DNA from: Sphingobium scionense | GTDB taxonomy: Bacteria; Pseudomonadota; Alphaproteobacteria; Sphingomonadales; Sphingomonadaceae | Length of the DNA stretch: 64,000 nt | Direction: 5' to 3' | Assembly (NCBI RefSeq): GCF_014197035.1 | Contig: NZ_JACIEU010000013.1 | Coordinates: 62,001-126,000, forward strand | In this document: piece after piece, positions 51,097 through 59,944 of the stretch | Layout of the letters: each line of letters begins with the position of its first letter | Numbering within the stretch: the stretch's first letter is position 1 | The notes under the pieces: generated by a model | What the model was told of the DNA's origin: nothing | What the model saw: the letters and a program-made list of their open reading frames with translations, nothing else | The model's database searches: none | Position numbers and translations under genes: made by a program

Positions 51097-51924
51097 TCAT
51101 GACTGGCATCCGCGATGTCGCGGCTTCAGCCCCGTGCTTCTTTCGGCCAGCCAGTCGATGGCGCCCGGGATGGCACGCCAGGCGGCGCCGTTTTCCTCGA
51201 CATAAGCGGTCGCCTCATCCTCTCCGCCCATACTGATGTAGCCGTCGCGAGAAGGAACGAGGCGTTTGAGGCCGGCCAACATGGCAGGCACATGCGAGTT
51301 GCTCTCCCAGGCTTCCCGGACAATCGCCGGACCGCGCGGGTCCTGTTCGCGATAGGCTATCAGCGCCAGCGTGTAGGCCCAGGCGGCACTTCCATCTCCT
51401 TCATACTGGCGCAGTAGCACCTTCAGCCCAGCGAGATCGTCGCGCTGGAGCAAGGCGCTTGCCAGCAGGTAGCGGATGCCCTGATTGTCATTGGGATTGA
51501 GGATCAGCATCGCGCGATAATGGTCGATCGCCGCCTGCTGCTCGCCCGTGCGCCATAATGTCATCGCCAGTCCTGCTCGCGCCCGCATATAGGGTCTGGT
51601 CTGCAGGAACCCCCAGAAGTGGCCAGACAGTTCTTCGAATTCATTGCCGAGCGCGCGCTCGCCTGCCTCCACGCCTTGACGGTAAAGGGCTAGTGCGTCC
51701 GGTTGGGATCGCGCGTCTTCCTCCGCAAGCAGGACATAGGCGTCCGCGCATAGCGGAGAGATGTCGAGTGCGGCCCTGGCGAGAGCGACACGCGCGGCAC
51801 CGCTCGCTTCCCACGCATCGTACATCATTTCCTGCGCATCATCGACGGCGCCGTTCGTATCGGCCTCCACGCGGCCGAACAGCCCGGCCATGAAACCTTC
51901 CATGGCACGGCGGTCGGGGAACAC
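51097..51924 (-). CDS. TPR-type passenger protein of the Tn3-family transposon
   Basis: A 275-residue, mostly helical protein with tetratricopeptide-like repeats (ISPLCADAYVLLAEEDARSQ, then GLAMTLWRTGEQQAAIDHYR and ILNPNDNQGIRYLLASALLQ). It begins here at a GTG (51924), but the coding frame clearly continues upstream as KKASPPPRRPKTRKTR...PAKRASEVFPDRRAMEGF. An ATG with a fitting frame would exist at 52015 if the run of seven A after it were six. The true gene may therefore be 51097-52015 with a one-base slip. Similar passengers occur in sphingomonad and xanthomonad Tn3 elements; role unknown. Confidence 0.6.
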   Translation of the reverse strand: MFPDRRAMEGFMAGLFGRVEADTNGAVDDAQEMMYDAWEASGAARVALARAALDISPLCADAYVLLAEEDARSQPDALALYRQGVEAGERALGNEFEELSGHFWGFLQTRPYMRARAGLAMTLWRTGEQQAAIDHYRAMLILNPNDNQGIRYLLASALLQRDDLAGLKVLLRQYEGDGSAAWAYTLALIAYREQDPRGPAIVREAWESNSHVPAMLAGLKRLVPSRDGYISMGGEDEATAYVEENGAAWRAIPGAIDWLAERSTGLKPRHRGCQS

Positions 51925-52033
51925 TTCGGAAGCTCGCTTGGCCGGGGTCGATATGGGCCTGTTCCGTGTCTTCCTGGTCTTTGGACGCCGGGGAGGTGGA
52001 GATGCTTTTTTTCATCGCAGAGGCCTTTGCGAA

Positions 52034-53466
52034 TTATGCTGTCAGCGGCAGATCGAAGTCGATGCGCCGATCCAGATTGGCCTCGAAACGGCCATAAGGA
52101 TTGATATGGGCGTGGATGGCCGGCGTCAGACCGCGATGGTCTTCGGCGGTCATCCGCTTCATCCAGGCGGGCTCGGTCAGAACCCGCTGCAGCATCCGCG
52201 TGTTCACGTAGACCAGGCAGTTCTGTAACAGATGGAGCGCCAGCACCGCCAGTTCCTGATCCTCCAGGCGATTGGCGGCAATCTCACCGCCCTTGCCGAA
52301 GAAGATGAAGCTGTGCGCGCCGTTCCAGTTTTCGACGACGTTGAGCCCGGCATGGATGTCGCGGCGCAGATCCTCCGAACCGATATAGCCGCACAGGAAG
52401 ATCGTCTTGATGACCTTGCCGAGTTCGGCAAGCGCCGCATAGGTCGGGTGCTGGACAGCCGCGCTGGCAAAGCGGCGCAGAATCGCCTCGGGGTCGGCGG
52501 TGCGGTGTTTGAGCGCCGCGGTATATTTGATCATCTCGTCATACTGCCGCTCGATCAGTGGCCAGTTGATCTCACGCGCCAGGATCGGCGTGAGATTGCC
52601 GAGCGTTTCGCGCATCGCGGTTTCCGGCACATAAAGCTTCTGGCGGGCGATCGCCTTCAGGCGCGGCGCCAGCTCGAACCCGAGCAGGTGGCAAAAGGCG
52701 AACCCCACCTCGCTCTGGCCATGACTGTCGACATAATGACGCTGGATCTCCTGGTCGGTGCAATGGCGCAGCACGCCTTCGATCATCGCGCTGACCTCGG
52801 AGGAAGAACAGCGTTTGAGCTGCGAGTAGATGCAGGTCGCCTGGCGCTCCATGTGCCAGTAGATCATGACGCCACGGCCGCGGTAGCGGACATGCCATTC
52901 CGCCATCAGATTCTGATCCCACGCACCGACCTTCGTGGAATCCGACGCGCATGCGGTCCCCGCCTCACCCCAGATGCGCTGGTCGCGCGTCGCGAGGATC
53001 GCGTTGGTTACCAACGCGGTTGCGCTGCGCAGCGCCTCCTTGTGGATGAAGCGACGCCGGACGTGCAATAGTTCGGCATAGCTCGCGGCCTCCGTTCCTG
53101 TGCTGACCCGCTTCAGGCCGGCATTGGTGCCGAGACCGTAGAGGCACAGGACAAGACGCCGGCGGAGTGTATCGGCATCGATAACGACCCGGTCGCCCGA
53201 CGCCGTGAACTCATCGAGGAATCCGGTTTGCCGGGCGGTCTCCATCAGCACGTCGATCAGGTCCGTCATCGGCCAGCGCCGTTCGAGTTCTGTCTTGATA
53301 GCCTCCAGATTGAGCGCTGCCGGCAGCGGCTCGAACGGTGTGATCGAAATCCGGTTCTTGCCCTGCTGTCGAAGTCGCACCTTGGCATTGCGCGGCATCT
53401 TCCGGTTCAGCGCGCCGAGCGCTTCGGTCATCTGTGCACGAAGTCCGGCGACAAACGCCCCTGCGT
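52034..53466 (-). pseudogene. Tn3-family transposase TnpA, C-terminal half only
   Basis: About 475 residues matching the C-terminal half of Tn3 transposases: [20 protein letters not shown] (first catalytic Asp), [20 protein letters not shown] (second) and [20 protein letters not shown] (Glu of the DDE triad), ending DFDLPLTA. The N-terminal half is absent because an IS256 element starts at 53467 while the reading frame ([18 protein letters not shown]) is still open. The transposase is dead, so the Tn3 element can no longer move by itself. Confidence 0.85.
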
Positions 53467-54786
53467 GGGACTGTCAGGAATTTCGTGTGCGGCGAGGCAT
53501 AATGGGCAACAAGGAGACCCAATATGTCACGACGGAAAGAACCCTCGATACCCAACGACATTCTCGATCAACTGCTGGCCGGCACTGACGCAGCAGCAGC
53601 GCTCAGCCAGGGCGGCCTGCTCGATACATTGAAGAAGGCATTTGCCGAACGGGCGCTCAATGCGGAGATGGATCACCATCTTGGCCAGGAGGAGCAAGGG
53701 ACCTACAGCCGGAACGGCTATGGCCGCAAGACGGTGACGACCGACGGGGGACGGATCGAGATCGAGGTGCCGCGTGATCGGGCGGGCAGTTTCGATCCGC
53801 AGCTGATCGCAAAATATCAGCGCCGTTTCCCCGGTTTTGATGACAAGATCATCTCGATGTACGCGCGCGGCATGAGTACCCGTGAGATCACCGGGCATCT
53901 GCGCGAACTGTACGGCATCGAGGCCTCACCCGACCTGATCAGCACGATCACGGACGCTGTGCTGGAGGAGGTCACGGCCTGGCAACAACGCCCGCTGGAC
54001 TCAGCCTATCCGCTGGTTTTCTTCGATGCAATCCGGGTCAAGATCCGCGACGAAGGCATGGTCCGCAACAAGGCGATCCATATTGCCCTGGGCGTCATGG
54101 CCGACGGCACCAAGGTGGTCCTTGGTTTGTGGCTGGAACAGAATGAAGGGGCCAAATTCTGGCTGCGCGTCATGAACGAACTGCGCAACCGCGGCGTCGA
54201 GGATATCACTGGCCGTCGTCGATGGCCTGAAGGGCTTCCCAGACGCCATCACCGCCGTCTTCCCCGAAGCGATGGTCCAAACCTGTATTGTCCATCTGCT
54301 GCGCAACTCGATGGATTTCGTGGCGTGGAAAGATCGCAAGGCGCTCGGAACGGCCTTGAAGGCCATCTATCGGGCCGTTGATGCTGCGACCGCCGAAGAA
54401 GCCCTGACAGCGTTCGAAGCCAGCTTCTGGGGACAGCGTTATCCCGCCATCGGCCAGAGCTGGCGCCGGGCATGGCCCGAGGTCATCCCATTTTTCGCCT
54501 TTCCCGACGAGGTCAGACGGATCGTCTATACGACAAATTCGATAGAGGCCCTCAATTCCAAGCTCCGCCGCGCTGTTCGTGCCCGGGGGCATTTCCCCAA
54601 TGATGAGGCCGCCACCAAGCTCCTCTATCTGATCTTGAACCGATCGGAAAAAGAGTGGAAAATGCCGCCGCGTGAGTGGAACATGGCGAAGGCGCAATTT
54701 GCCGTGCTCTTCGGCGAACGTTTCATCAGGGCCATGACGGCCTGATGGTCAACCGCCTCGCCGCACACGAAATTCCTGACAGTCCC
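53467..54786 (+). mobile_element. IS256-family element with 31-bp terminal repeats
   Basis: A 1320-bp element bounded by inverted repeats of about 31 bp, beginning GGGACTGTCAGGAATTTCGT on both ends. The left flank is Tn3 tnpA and the right flank is an ISAs1 transposase fragment. The eight bases on each side (CCCTGCGT and GTGCAAGG) are not duplicates, so one side was replaced after insertion by deletion or recombination. Confidence 0.85.
53524..54745 (+). pseudogene. IS256-family transposase with frameshift
   Basis: The first frame runs from MSRRKEPSIPNDILDQLLAG through SRNGYGRKTVTTDGGRIEIE, YPLVFFDAIRVKIRDEG (first Asp) and WLRVMNELRNRGVEDI. At about 54207-54212 the sequence ATCACTGGCC replaces the normal coding and the family continues in another frame: LAVVDGLKGFPDAITAVFPE, VQTCIVHLLRNSMDF, VYTTNSIEALNSKLR (Glu) to RAMTA at 54745. 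One extra base (or two missing) is enough to break it. IS256 transposases are normally made from one frame, so this copy is probably inactive. Confidence 0.82.
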
Positions 54787-55035
54787 GTGCAAGGGCCTGC
54801 TGCGCACCGAGCACCTCGTTGCGGCCGGGCGCCAGGCGCTGACCAATCACCAATCGGGCTTCGGCCGCCCATATGTTGACCAGATGGAGGGGCACAGCCT
54901 TGCGACCGCGCTCATAAACGCCGCGCAAAGCCTTGCCGTCAATCGCCACCACGCCCTTCAACACTCCGGCAAAAGCCGCAGAAAACCGGGTAAAGGCCGC
55001 CTCGAACGGCTCCGGTGCCAGCAGACCATCAGCCG
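54787..55035 (-). mobile_element. ISAs1-family transposase fragment
   Basis: On the minus strand, APEPFEAAFTRFSAAFAGVL, then VVAIDGKALRGVYERGRKAV and LVNIWAAEARLVIGQRLAPG match the N-terminal part and first catalytic aspartate region (IDGKALR) of ISAs1/H-repeat transposases. It is cut by the IS256 repeat at 54786 and loses similarity near 55035. It is non-functional. Confidence 0.7.
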
Positions 55036-55390
55036 CGCATCGTCGAGCTGGTGATCGCCGCTCGCGACGCACGCAACGCGCCCTCCTGACGGGACGCGCT
55101 TGCGCGCGACAATGCCGTGCGGAGATCCGCACCGCGTATCGTTCACCGCTCGCGCTGCGCGCGATCGGCGCCAGGGGAACACCAAGGGCGCCGCCCTTTC
55201 GTTCCCGAACGACAATCGACCGCCCGTGTAATCCGCCAAGCGCGGCGCCCGTCGCGTCGCGCCGGCCGCGCTAGAGCGGATCGCCCGCGCCAGCGGTAGA
55301 TTCTCGCTCCCCCTCCCCATCCCGTCCTCGCCGGACAGGCAGGGCCGTGAGGCCGAGCGGCCTTGCGGCCTGCCAGAAGGAGGATCAGCG
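55036..55390. other. GC-rich stretch without a gene
   Basis: About 355 bp of very GC-rich DNA between the ISAs1 scrap and the DUF3768 gene. Open frames exist on both strands, but all have low-complexity arginine/alanine-rich translations. The last 15 bp carry AGAAGGAGGA, the ribosome-binding site for the DUF3768 gene. Confidence 0.4.
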
Positions 55391-55777
55391 ATGTATAGCC
55401 CCGAACAACTCGACACCATCCGCCGCCTGAATGACGCAGCGCGTCAGAGCCCCGGCGTCACGTCGTGCGCCAACGTCACGCAGGGCTTTCTTGCCCTCCC
55501 CGATGCGGATTGCTTCAAGGCCGTATCGGCGATCGTCGGTTTTACCAAGTTTGACGGCGACAACGACCCCTATGGTGAGCATGATTTCGGCGCGGTCTAT
55601 CGCCTAGCGAGCGGTGAATGGTCGCAAGAGCGGCCGAGCGATGGCACGGCCATTTCCGAGACGGTTTTCTGGAAGGTGGATTACTACGACAACACGCTGA
55701 CCTATGGTAGCGAAGCACCGTGGGATGCGCAGCAGACCACGCGCGTTCTGACGGTCATGCTGGCGAGCGAGTATTAA
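55391..55777 (+). CDS. DUF3768 protein
   Basis: A 128-residue protein with the DUF3768 layout: IRRLNDAARQSP, then FLALPDADCFKAVSAIVGFT, NDPYGEHDFGAVYRL, ISETVFWKVDYYDNTLTYGS and TTRVLTVMLASEY. The family is almost confined to alphaproteobacterial plasmids and accessory regions; function unknown. AGGAGG lies about 8 bases before the ATG. It is 127 bp upstream of the VbhA/Fic pair and may share their promoter region. Confidence 0.85.
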   Translation: MYSPEQLDTIRRLNDAARQSPGVTSCANVTQGFLALPDADCFKAVSAIVGFTKFDGDNDPYGEHDFGAVYRLASGEWSQERPSDGTAISETVFWKVDYYDNTLTYGSEAPWDAQQTTRVLTVMLASEY

Positions 55778-55903
55778 CGGCCCCGATCCGGCGATCCGCG
55801 CTCAACCAAGCGCGGATCACGGCGCGCATCCGCCTCGCTCACACATGATTTGTTGAGGAGTCGCCTTGGAAGGCGTAGGGTTAAGAGCAGAAAGGATGAC
55901 GCG

Positions 55904-56161
55904 ATGGCCCAGATCGATCTTGAGACGTTGCGCGAGCGCATCCGCCAGATGGATTTCCAGCGCGGCACCCCCGAGCAGATCGCCCTTTGGCGGGAGGACG
56001 TAGCGGAAGCGCGTGCCAATCTCGCCATGGAGGACATGACGCCGACCATCGACGAAGACGCGATGTTCGCGATGATGCTCGACGAGGGCGTTCCGCCTGC
56101 CGTCATGCCGTCGATTATCCTCAGTCTCTATCAGCCCGGAACACGCCAGATCGCCGCCTGA
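55904..56161 (+). CDS. VbhA-like antitoxin of a Fic toxin
   Basis: An 85-residue helical protein starting MAQIDLETLRERIRQMDFQR. The segment EARANLAMEDMTPTIDED fits the VbhA antitoxin helix that carries the inhibitory (S/T)xxxE(G/N) motif. Here it reads N39xxxE43D44, keeping the key glutamate that blocks ATP binding in the Fic active site but with altered flanking residues. The start has AAGGAT 9 bases upstream. The stop is followed after two bases by the toxin's TTG start, so expression is coupled. The family call rests on the context plus this motif. Confidence 0.72.
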   Translation: MAQIDLETLRERIRQMDFQRGTPEQIALWREDVAEARANLAMEDMTPTIDEDAMFAMMLDEGVPPAVMPSIILSLYQPGTRQIAA

Positions 56162-56163
56162 CC

Positions 56164-57441
56164 TTGGCGAGCGATCCCTACACGTATCCCGGCACCGAGA
56201 CGCTTCGGAATCGGCTCGGAATCACCGACGACAAGACGCTTACAGAGGCCGAACGGAGACTGACCCAGGCACGGGGCGCGGAGGCCGCGCGCCTGACCTT
56301 TCCAGCCACCGCCGATGGCTATCGGGCGCTCCATAAGCACCTGTTCCAAGACCTCTACGATTGGGCGGGCCAGGACCGCACCGTCAGCATCGCCAAAGGC
56401 GGATCGAGCTTTGCCGCCGTCCCCTATCTCGCGCGCGAACTGGACAAGCGGTTCGCGGAGGTAGGAGCGCAGGGCGGCTTCCGGGGGATTCCTCGCGACG
56501 AGTTTTTCGATCGGCTCGGCAACCATATCAACGAGATCAACGCTATTCATCCCTTCCGCGAAGGGAACGGGCGCACCATGCGCCACCATGCCGCCCAGCT
56601 CGCCCGCGAAGCCGGCCACCCGATCCGCATCGCCGCGATCGACAAGGACCGTTGGATGGAAGCGTCCCGCCACGGCTTTCTGACCGGCGATCATCGCGGC
56701 ATGGCCGCGGTTCTCTCCGCAGCGGCGATCAAGCGCGACCTCGCGCCCGAGGCGCGCATCGGCCCCGCAGGGATCGCCATGCTCCCCAAGCGTGCCCCGC
56801 CCGAGGGGCAACGCTACCGGGTGACGCTGACCAAGGCGCGCGAGGAGCTGGAACGCTATCTGCCGGCCGCCCGCCAACAGGCTGCCGACCGGCTACGCGG
56901 GCTGATCAAGGAGGGTGCCCCCTCCCCCGCCATCGCTAACGCGCGCACCGAACTCGCCTATGTCCGTCACGCCAAGGGGCCGATCTACCAATCGCACCTT
57001 CTCACCTATCTCGGCGTCCGTCAGGTCGATGCAGTCATTTCGCCCCAGCAGACACCGTTGGAGCGGGTGCGCGAGATCGGTGCGGCGCTCGGCGTCCAGA
57101 TCAACAACCAGCAGCCGGCGCAGATCCAGCGCGCCGTCCGGTCGCTGGAGCAGCCGATCCTTCCTCCCGGCCACTCGCCAGGGCAGGAGCGCCTTGCCGA
57201 GCTGTTCCTGAAGAACACGGCGGAGAAGAACCAAGCCGATCCTCGCCTCGCGCCCGCCCAGGCGATCGTCGACGCGGCGAGGAAAACCGCGCGCGATCGG
57301 GGCGAGAGCGCGCGCATGGTCGGAGCGATTGGGGGGGCGACGCGCCAGCTCGTCGCGGATCGGATCAAAGCGGGCGGATCGCTAGACGGCGAAATCGGGC
57401 CCGCGACCCCGGCGCCGCGCGATAAGGACCGGAGCCGCTGA
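56164..57441 (+). CDS. Fic-domain AMP-transferase toxin with C-terminal extension
   Basis: A 425-residue protein. Residues 1-190 are a Fic domain with the complete catalytic motif HPFREGNGRTMR (H129-R140) and the flap AKGGSSFA near 77-85; such enzymes AMPylate DNA gyrase/topoisomerase IV or other targets. Residues 200-425 form a mainly helical extension of unknown type, with a basic end (PAPRDKDRSR). In Bartonella VbhT the equivalent region is a BID transfer signal; whether this one is related cannot be told by eye. The start is TTG at 56164, two bases after the antitoxin stop. Confidence 0.85.
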   Translation: MASDPYTYPGTETLRNRLGITDDKTLTEAERRLTQARGAEAARLTFPATADGYRALHKHLFQDLYDWAGQDRTVSIAKGGSSFAAVPYLARELDKRFAEVGAQGGFRGIPRDEFFDRLGNHINEINAIHPFREGNGRTMRHHAAQLAREAGHPIRIAAIDKDRWMEASRHGFLTGDHRGMAAVLSAAAIKRDLAPEARIGPAGIAMLPKRAPPEGQRYRVTLTKAREELERYLPAARQQAADRLRGLIKEGAPSPAIANARTELAYVRHAKGPIYQSHLLTYLGVRQVDAVISPQQTPLERVREIGAALGVQINNQQPAQIQRAVRSLEQPILPPGHSPGQERLAELFLKNTAEKNQADPRLAPAQAIVDAARKTARDRGESARMVGAIGGATRQLVADRIKAGGSLDGEIGPATPAPRDKDRSR

Positions 57442-57559
57442 CGGCGTTGTAAGGACGGGTGAGTGGTTGACGCATGATTGCCTGCTGCGGCCGATAACGG
57501 AAGCCATCCGATGGCCCGAAGGTTCTGCCTGTATGGCCTAAACCGCGTCATATCGCTAA

Positions 57560-58461
57560 GAGGCTGTTTGGAAAATCGTTGACGGGGGTTGTCGTGAGGC
57601 TCTGCGTCTGATTCAGGCTCTGGATGTGGACCCATCAGAGCCGAGGGCGCATGGCCCAGATTGCCAAGAAGACGAAGCGCTATCCCAGTGATCTGACCGA
57701 TGAGGAATGGGATCGCCTGGCGCCGCTGATGCCCAGACCGGGGCGGCGGGGCCGTCCACGCGAGGTGGATTTTCGCGAGGTAATCAACGCCGTGCGCTAC
57801 CTTGTTCGATCGGGCTGTGGCTGGCGGATGCTGCCGATCCATTTCGGGGCATGGCAGACGGTTTATGGCTGGTTCCGGGAACTGGCTCGCAGGTTCCTGT
57901 TCCAGACAATCCACGACATCGAACTGATGCTAGATCGCGAGCGCCAAGGGCGGGAGGCCAGTCCGAGCGCAGCAGTGATCGACAGCCAGTCGATCAAGGC
58001 GCCATCGGCAGAAAAGCGTGGGTTCGACGCAGGCAAGAGGGTTGTCGGGCGCAAGCGACATATCGCCGTCGATACCGATGGACGGCTGCTGATGGTCAAC
58101 CTGACCACTGCGGACATTTCGGACAGCGCGGGCGCCCAGACCATCCTCGATGGCATCCGCAAACGCTGGCCCTGGATCAAACATCTCTTCGCCGATGGCG
58201 CCTATGACCGCCTCAAACTCATGGACAAAGCAAGCTATCTGGATTTCGTCGTCGAGGTCATTCGACGCAGCGATCAGCAGCAGGGCTTCAAGGTTCTGCC
58301 CCGGCGTTGGGTCGTTGAGCGGACCTTTGGCTGGATGATCCGATGGCGCCGATTGGTCCGCGATTACGAGAAGCGCATTGACGTCTCGAAGGCCATGATC
58401 CTCGTCGCCATGGGCGGCAATCTCCTACGCCGAAACGCTCACCCCTGATTTTCCAAACAGA
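57560..58461 (+). mobile_element. IS5-family element with an IS1111 insertion in its right end
   Basis: The left repeat is GAGGCTGTTTGGAAAATC (57560-57577). The right repeat starts GATTTTCCAAACAGA (58447-58461) and is then interrupted. Its last bases CTC are found at 59854-59856, after the IS1111 element. Joined, the right end matches the left at 17 of 18 positions. The element carries one transposase. Confidence 0.85.
57651..58448 (+). CDS. IS5-family transposase (IS1031-like)
   Basis: A 265-residue DDE transposase in a single frame. N-terminal DUF4096-type domain: RYPSDLTDEEWDRLAPLMPR. Catalytic residues: VIDSQSIKAPSAEKRGFDAG (Asp), HLFADGAYDRLKLMDKA (Asp), WVVERTFGWMIRWRRLVRDY (Glu). I start at 57651, a short way inside an open frame from 57624. 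The protein is complete, although the element's right end is interrupted. Confidence 0.9.
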   Translation: MAQIAKKTKRYPSDLTDEEWDRLAPLMPRPGRRGRPREVDFREVINAVRYLVRSGCGWRMLPIHFGAWQTVYGWFRELARRFLFQTIHDIELMLDRERQGREASPSAAVIDSQSIKAPSAEKRGFDAGKRVVGRKRHIAVDTDGRLLMVNLTTADISDSAGAQTILDGIRKRWPWIKHLFADGAYDRLKLMDKASYLDFVVEVIRRSDQQQGFKVLPRRWVVERTFGWMIRWRRLVRDYEKRIDVSKAMILVAMGGNLLRRNAHP

Positions 58462-58563
58462 TGGGGTGATTGGGGCTCCACGACGAGTCGGTGGAGTGGC
58501 TGCTCCTCGCAAATGGTAGAACGTGGTCCGTGTGATCGGCCACAACCATGAGGAGAAGCAACC

Positions 58564-59601
58564 ATGAGCTATTATGCCGGGCTGGATGTGTCTTTGGAAG
58601 AGACAGCGATCTGTATTGTCGATGGTACGGGCACGATCGTCCGCGAACTACGCGCGGCCAGCGATCCGGAAAGCCTGATTTCGGCGTTCAACCTGGTAGA
58701 TTTGCCGATGGAGCGGATAGGCCTCGAGGCCTGTTCGCAGTCGGCCTGGCTGCACCAGGGACTGACGCGGGCTGGTTTTCCGGCATTGTGCATCGAAACC
58801 CGCCAGGCGAAAGCCGCGATGGGAGCGATGCCGAACAAAACCGACCGCAATGATGCCCGGGGCCTGGCACAAATCATCCGTACCGGGTGGTATCGCCAGG
58901 TTCACGTCAAGAGCGTTCCATCGAGAATGGCGCGTTCATTGCTGGTGGCTCGCCGGACGGTGCTCTGCAAGTTGCGCGATATGGAGAACGCAGTGCGGGC
59001 AGTCTTGCGGGAAAGCGGGCTCAAGTTGGGATCACCGGGGCGCAAGCTGTTCTCGGCCAGGGTACGCGAGTTGGCTGATGCGGATCCGACGTTGACCGAT
59101 ATAACCGAGCCACTGCTGGCGATCATCGCGACCATGTACCGCGAACTCGAGCGGCTGACACGGCGCGCGTTGGAATCGGTTCGCGTCGAACCAATCTGCC
59201 GACAACTGATGACGGTACCCGGCGTTGGGCCGCTGACGGCACTGGCGTTCCGTGCAACCGTGGATCAACCCGAGCGCTTCCGGCGGTCACGCGACGTTGG
59301 CGCCCATCTCGGCCTAACTCCGAGGCGCTATCAGTCAGGCGAAACCGATGTGCAAGGACGCATCAGCCGATGCGGCGACGAGCTGGCCCGAACCCTGCTC
59401 TACGAGGCGGCACACACGCTGTTGACCCGCTGCAAGAAATGGTCGGCCCTCAAGGCGTGGGGCATGAACGTCGCAAAGCGGCGCGGTATGGCGAAAGCCC
59501 GCGTCGCGGTCGCCCGCAAGCTTGCCGTCATCATGCACCGTATGTGGACCGACCACAGCGAGTTCCGCTGGCGCAAACCGCTCACCGGACTGGCAGCATG
59601 A
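58564..59601 (+). CDS. IS110-family transposase (DEDD type), intact
   Basis: A 345-residue recombinase: MSYYAGLDVSLEETAICIVD (first Asp), ERIGLEACSQSAWLH (Glu), NKTDRNDARGLAQII (Asp pair), then the C-terminal domain TVPGVGPLTALAFRATVD and DVGAHLGLTPRRYQSGETDV with the serine-dependent site, ending PLTGLAA. It is only distantly similar to the IS110 transposase at 32490. AGGAGAAG precedes the ATG. No disruptions are seen. Confidence 0.9.
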   Translation: MSYYAGLDVSLEETAICIVDGTGTIVRELRAASDPESLISAFNLVDLPMERIGLEACSQSAWLHQGLTRAGFPALCIETRQAKAAMGAMPNKTDRNDARGLAQIIRTGWYRQVHVKSVPSRMARSLLVARRTVLCKLRDMENAVRAVLRESGLKLGSPGRKLFSARVRELADADPTLTDITEPLLAIIATMYRELERLTRRALESVRVEPICRQLMTVPGVGPLTALAFRATVDQPERFRRSRDVGAHLGLTPRRYQSGETDVQGRISRCGDELARTLLYEAAHTLLTRCKKWSALKAWGMNVAKRRGMAKARVAVARKLAVIMHRMWTDHSEFRWRKPLTGLAA

Positions 59602-59836
59602 GGAGGCCTGAACCGAATCCCGCCTGACAAGGCGGGCCGTGTCGTTCCCATGGGGACGAAGGGCAAGACGATCTCGCTTAGAGTCCGGAACCTCAGCTTA
59701 GCTGAAGGTCGCGAAACAGATTGAGACGTCTCGCTCTCCATGACCCCATTATGCGGCGGCCTTGCGCCGACCGCGGAGAGAAGCGAGTGATCCATGGGAA
59801 TGATCATAAAGTCGAGAAAGCAGCTTGACCCACTAG
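59602..59836 (+). ncRNA. Candidate guide (bridge/seek) RNA locus, IS1111 3' non-coding region
   Basis: These 235 non-coding bases lie between the transposase stop and the right subterminal repeat. A clear stem-loop, CCCGCCT GACA AGGCGGG, sits at 59619-59636. Length and place match the 3' guide-RNA region expected for the IS1111 group and the other such elements in this window. Function is inferred from family knowledge. Confidence 0.45.
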
Positions 59837-59944
59837 GCCCCAATCAGAGAAGACTCTGAGCCGATCCACAAAAGGAACCAACCGGTTTCCTTTTCGTTTG
59901 CGGACTTGAATTCAAATTATCAAGATAAGCCACCAGAAAGGAAA

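Larger units (their letters stand above)
58460..59853 (+). mobile_element. Complete IS1111-type IS110-family element inserted in the IS5 right repeat
   Basis: A 1.39-kb element with subterminal inverted repeats TGATTGGGGC (58467-58476) and GCCCCAATCA (59837-59846). The dinucleotide GA occurs at both junctions (58460-58461 and 59852-59853). Removing the element with one GA rebuilds the IS5 terminal repeat CCAAACAGACTC. It has one intact transposase and 235 bp of 3' non-coding DNA. Confidence 0.83.

Noticed and set aside
29157..59853. The catabolic cluster as one composite transposon between matching IS copies
   Set aside because: The IS110-type, IS5-type and IS256-type elements on the two sides belong to different subtypes with different terminal repeats, so no identical flanking pair is visible within the window.
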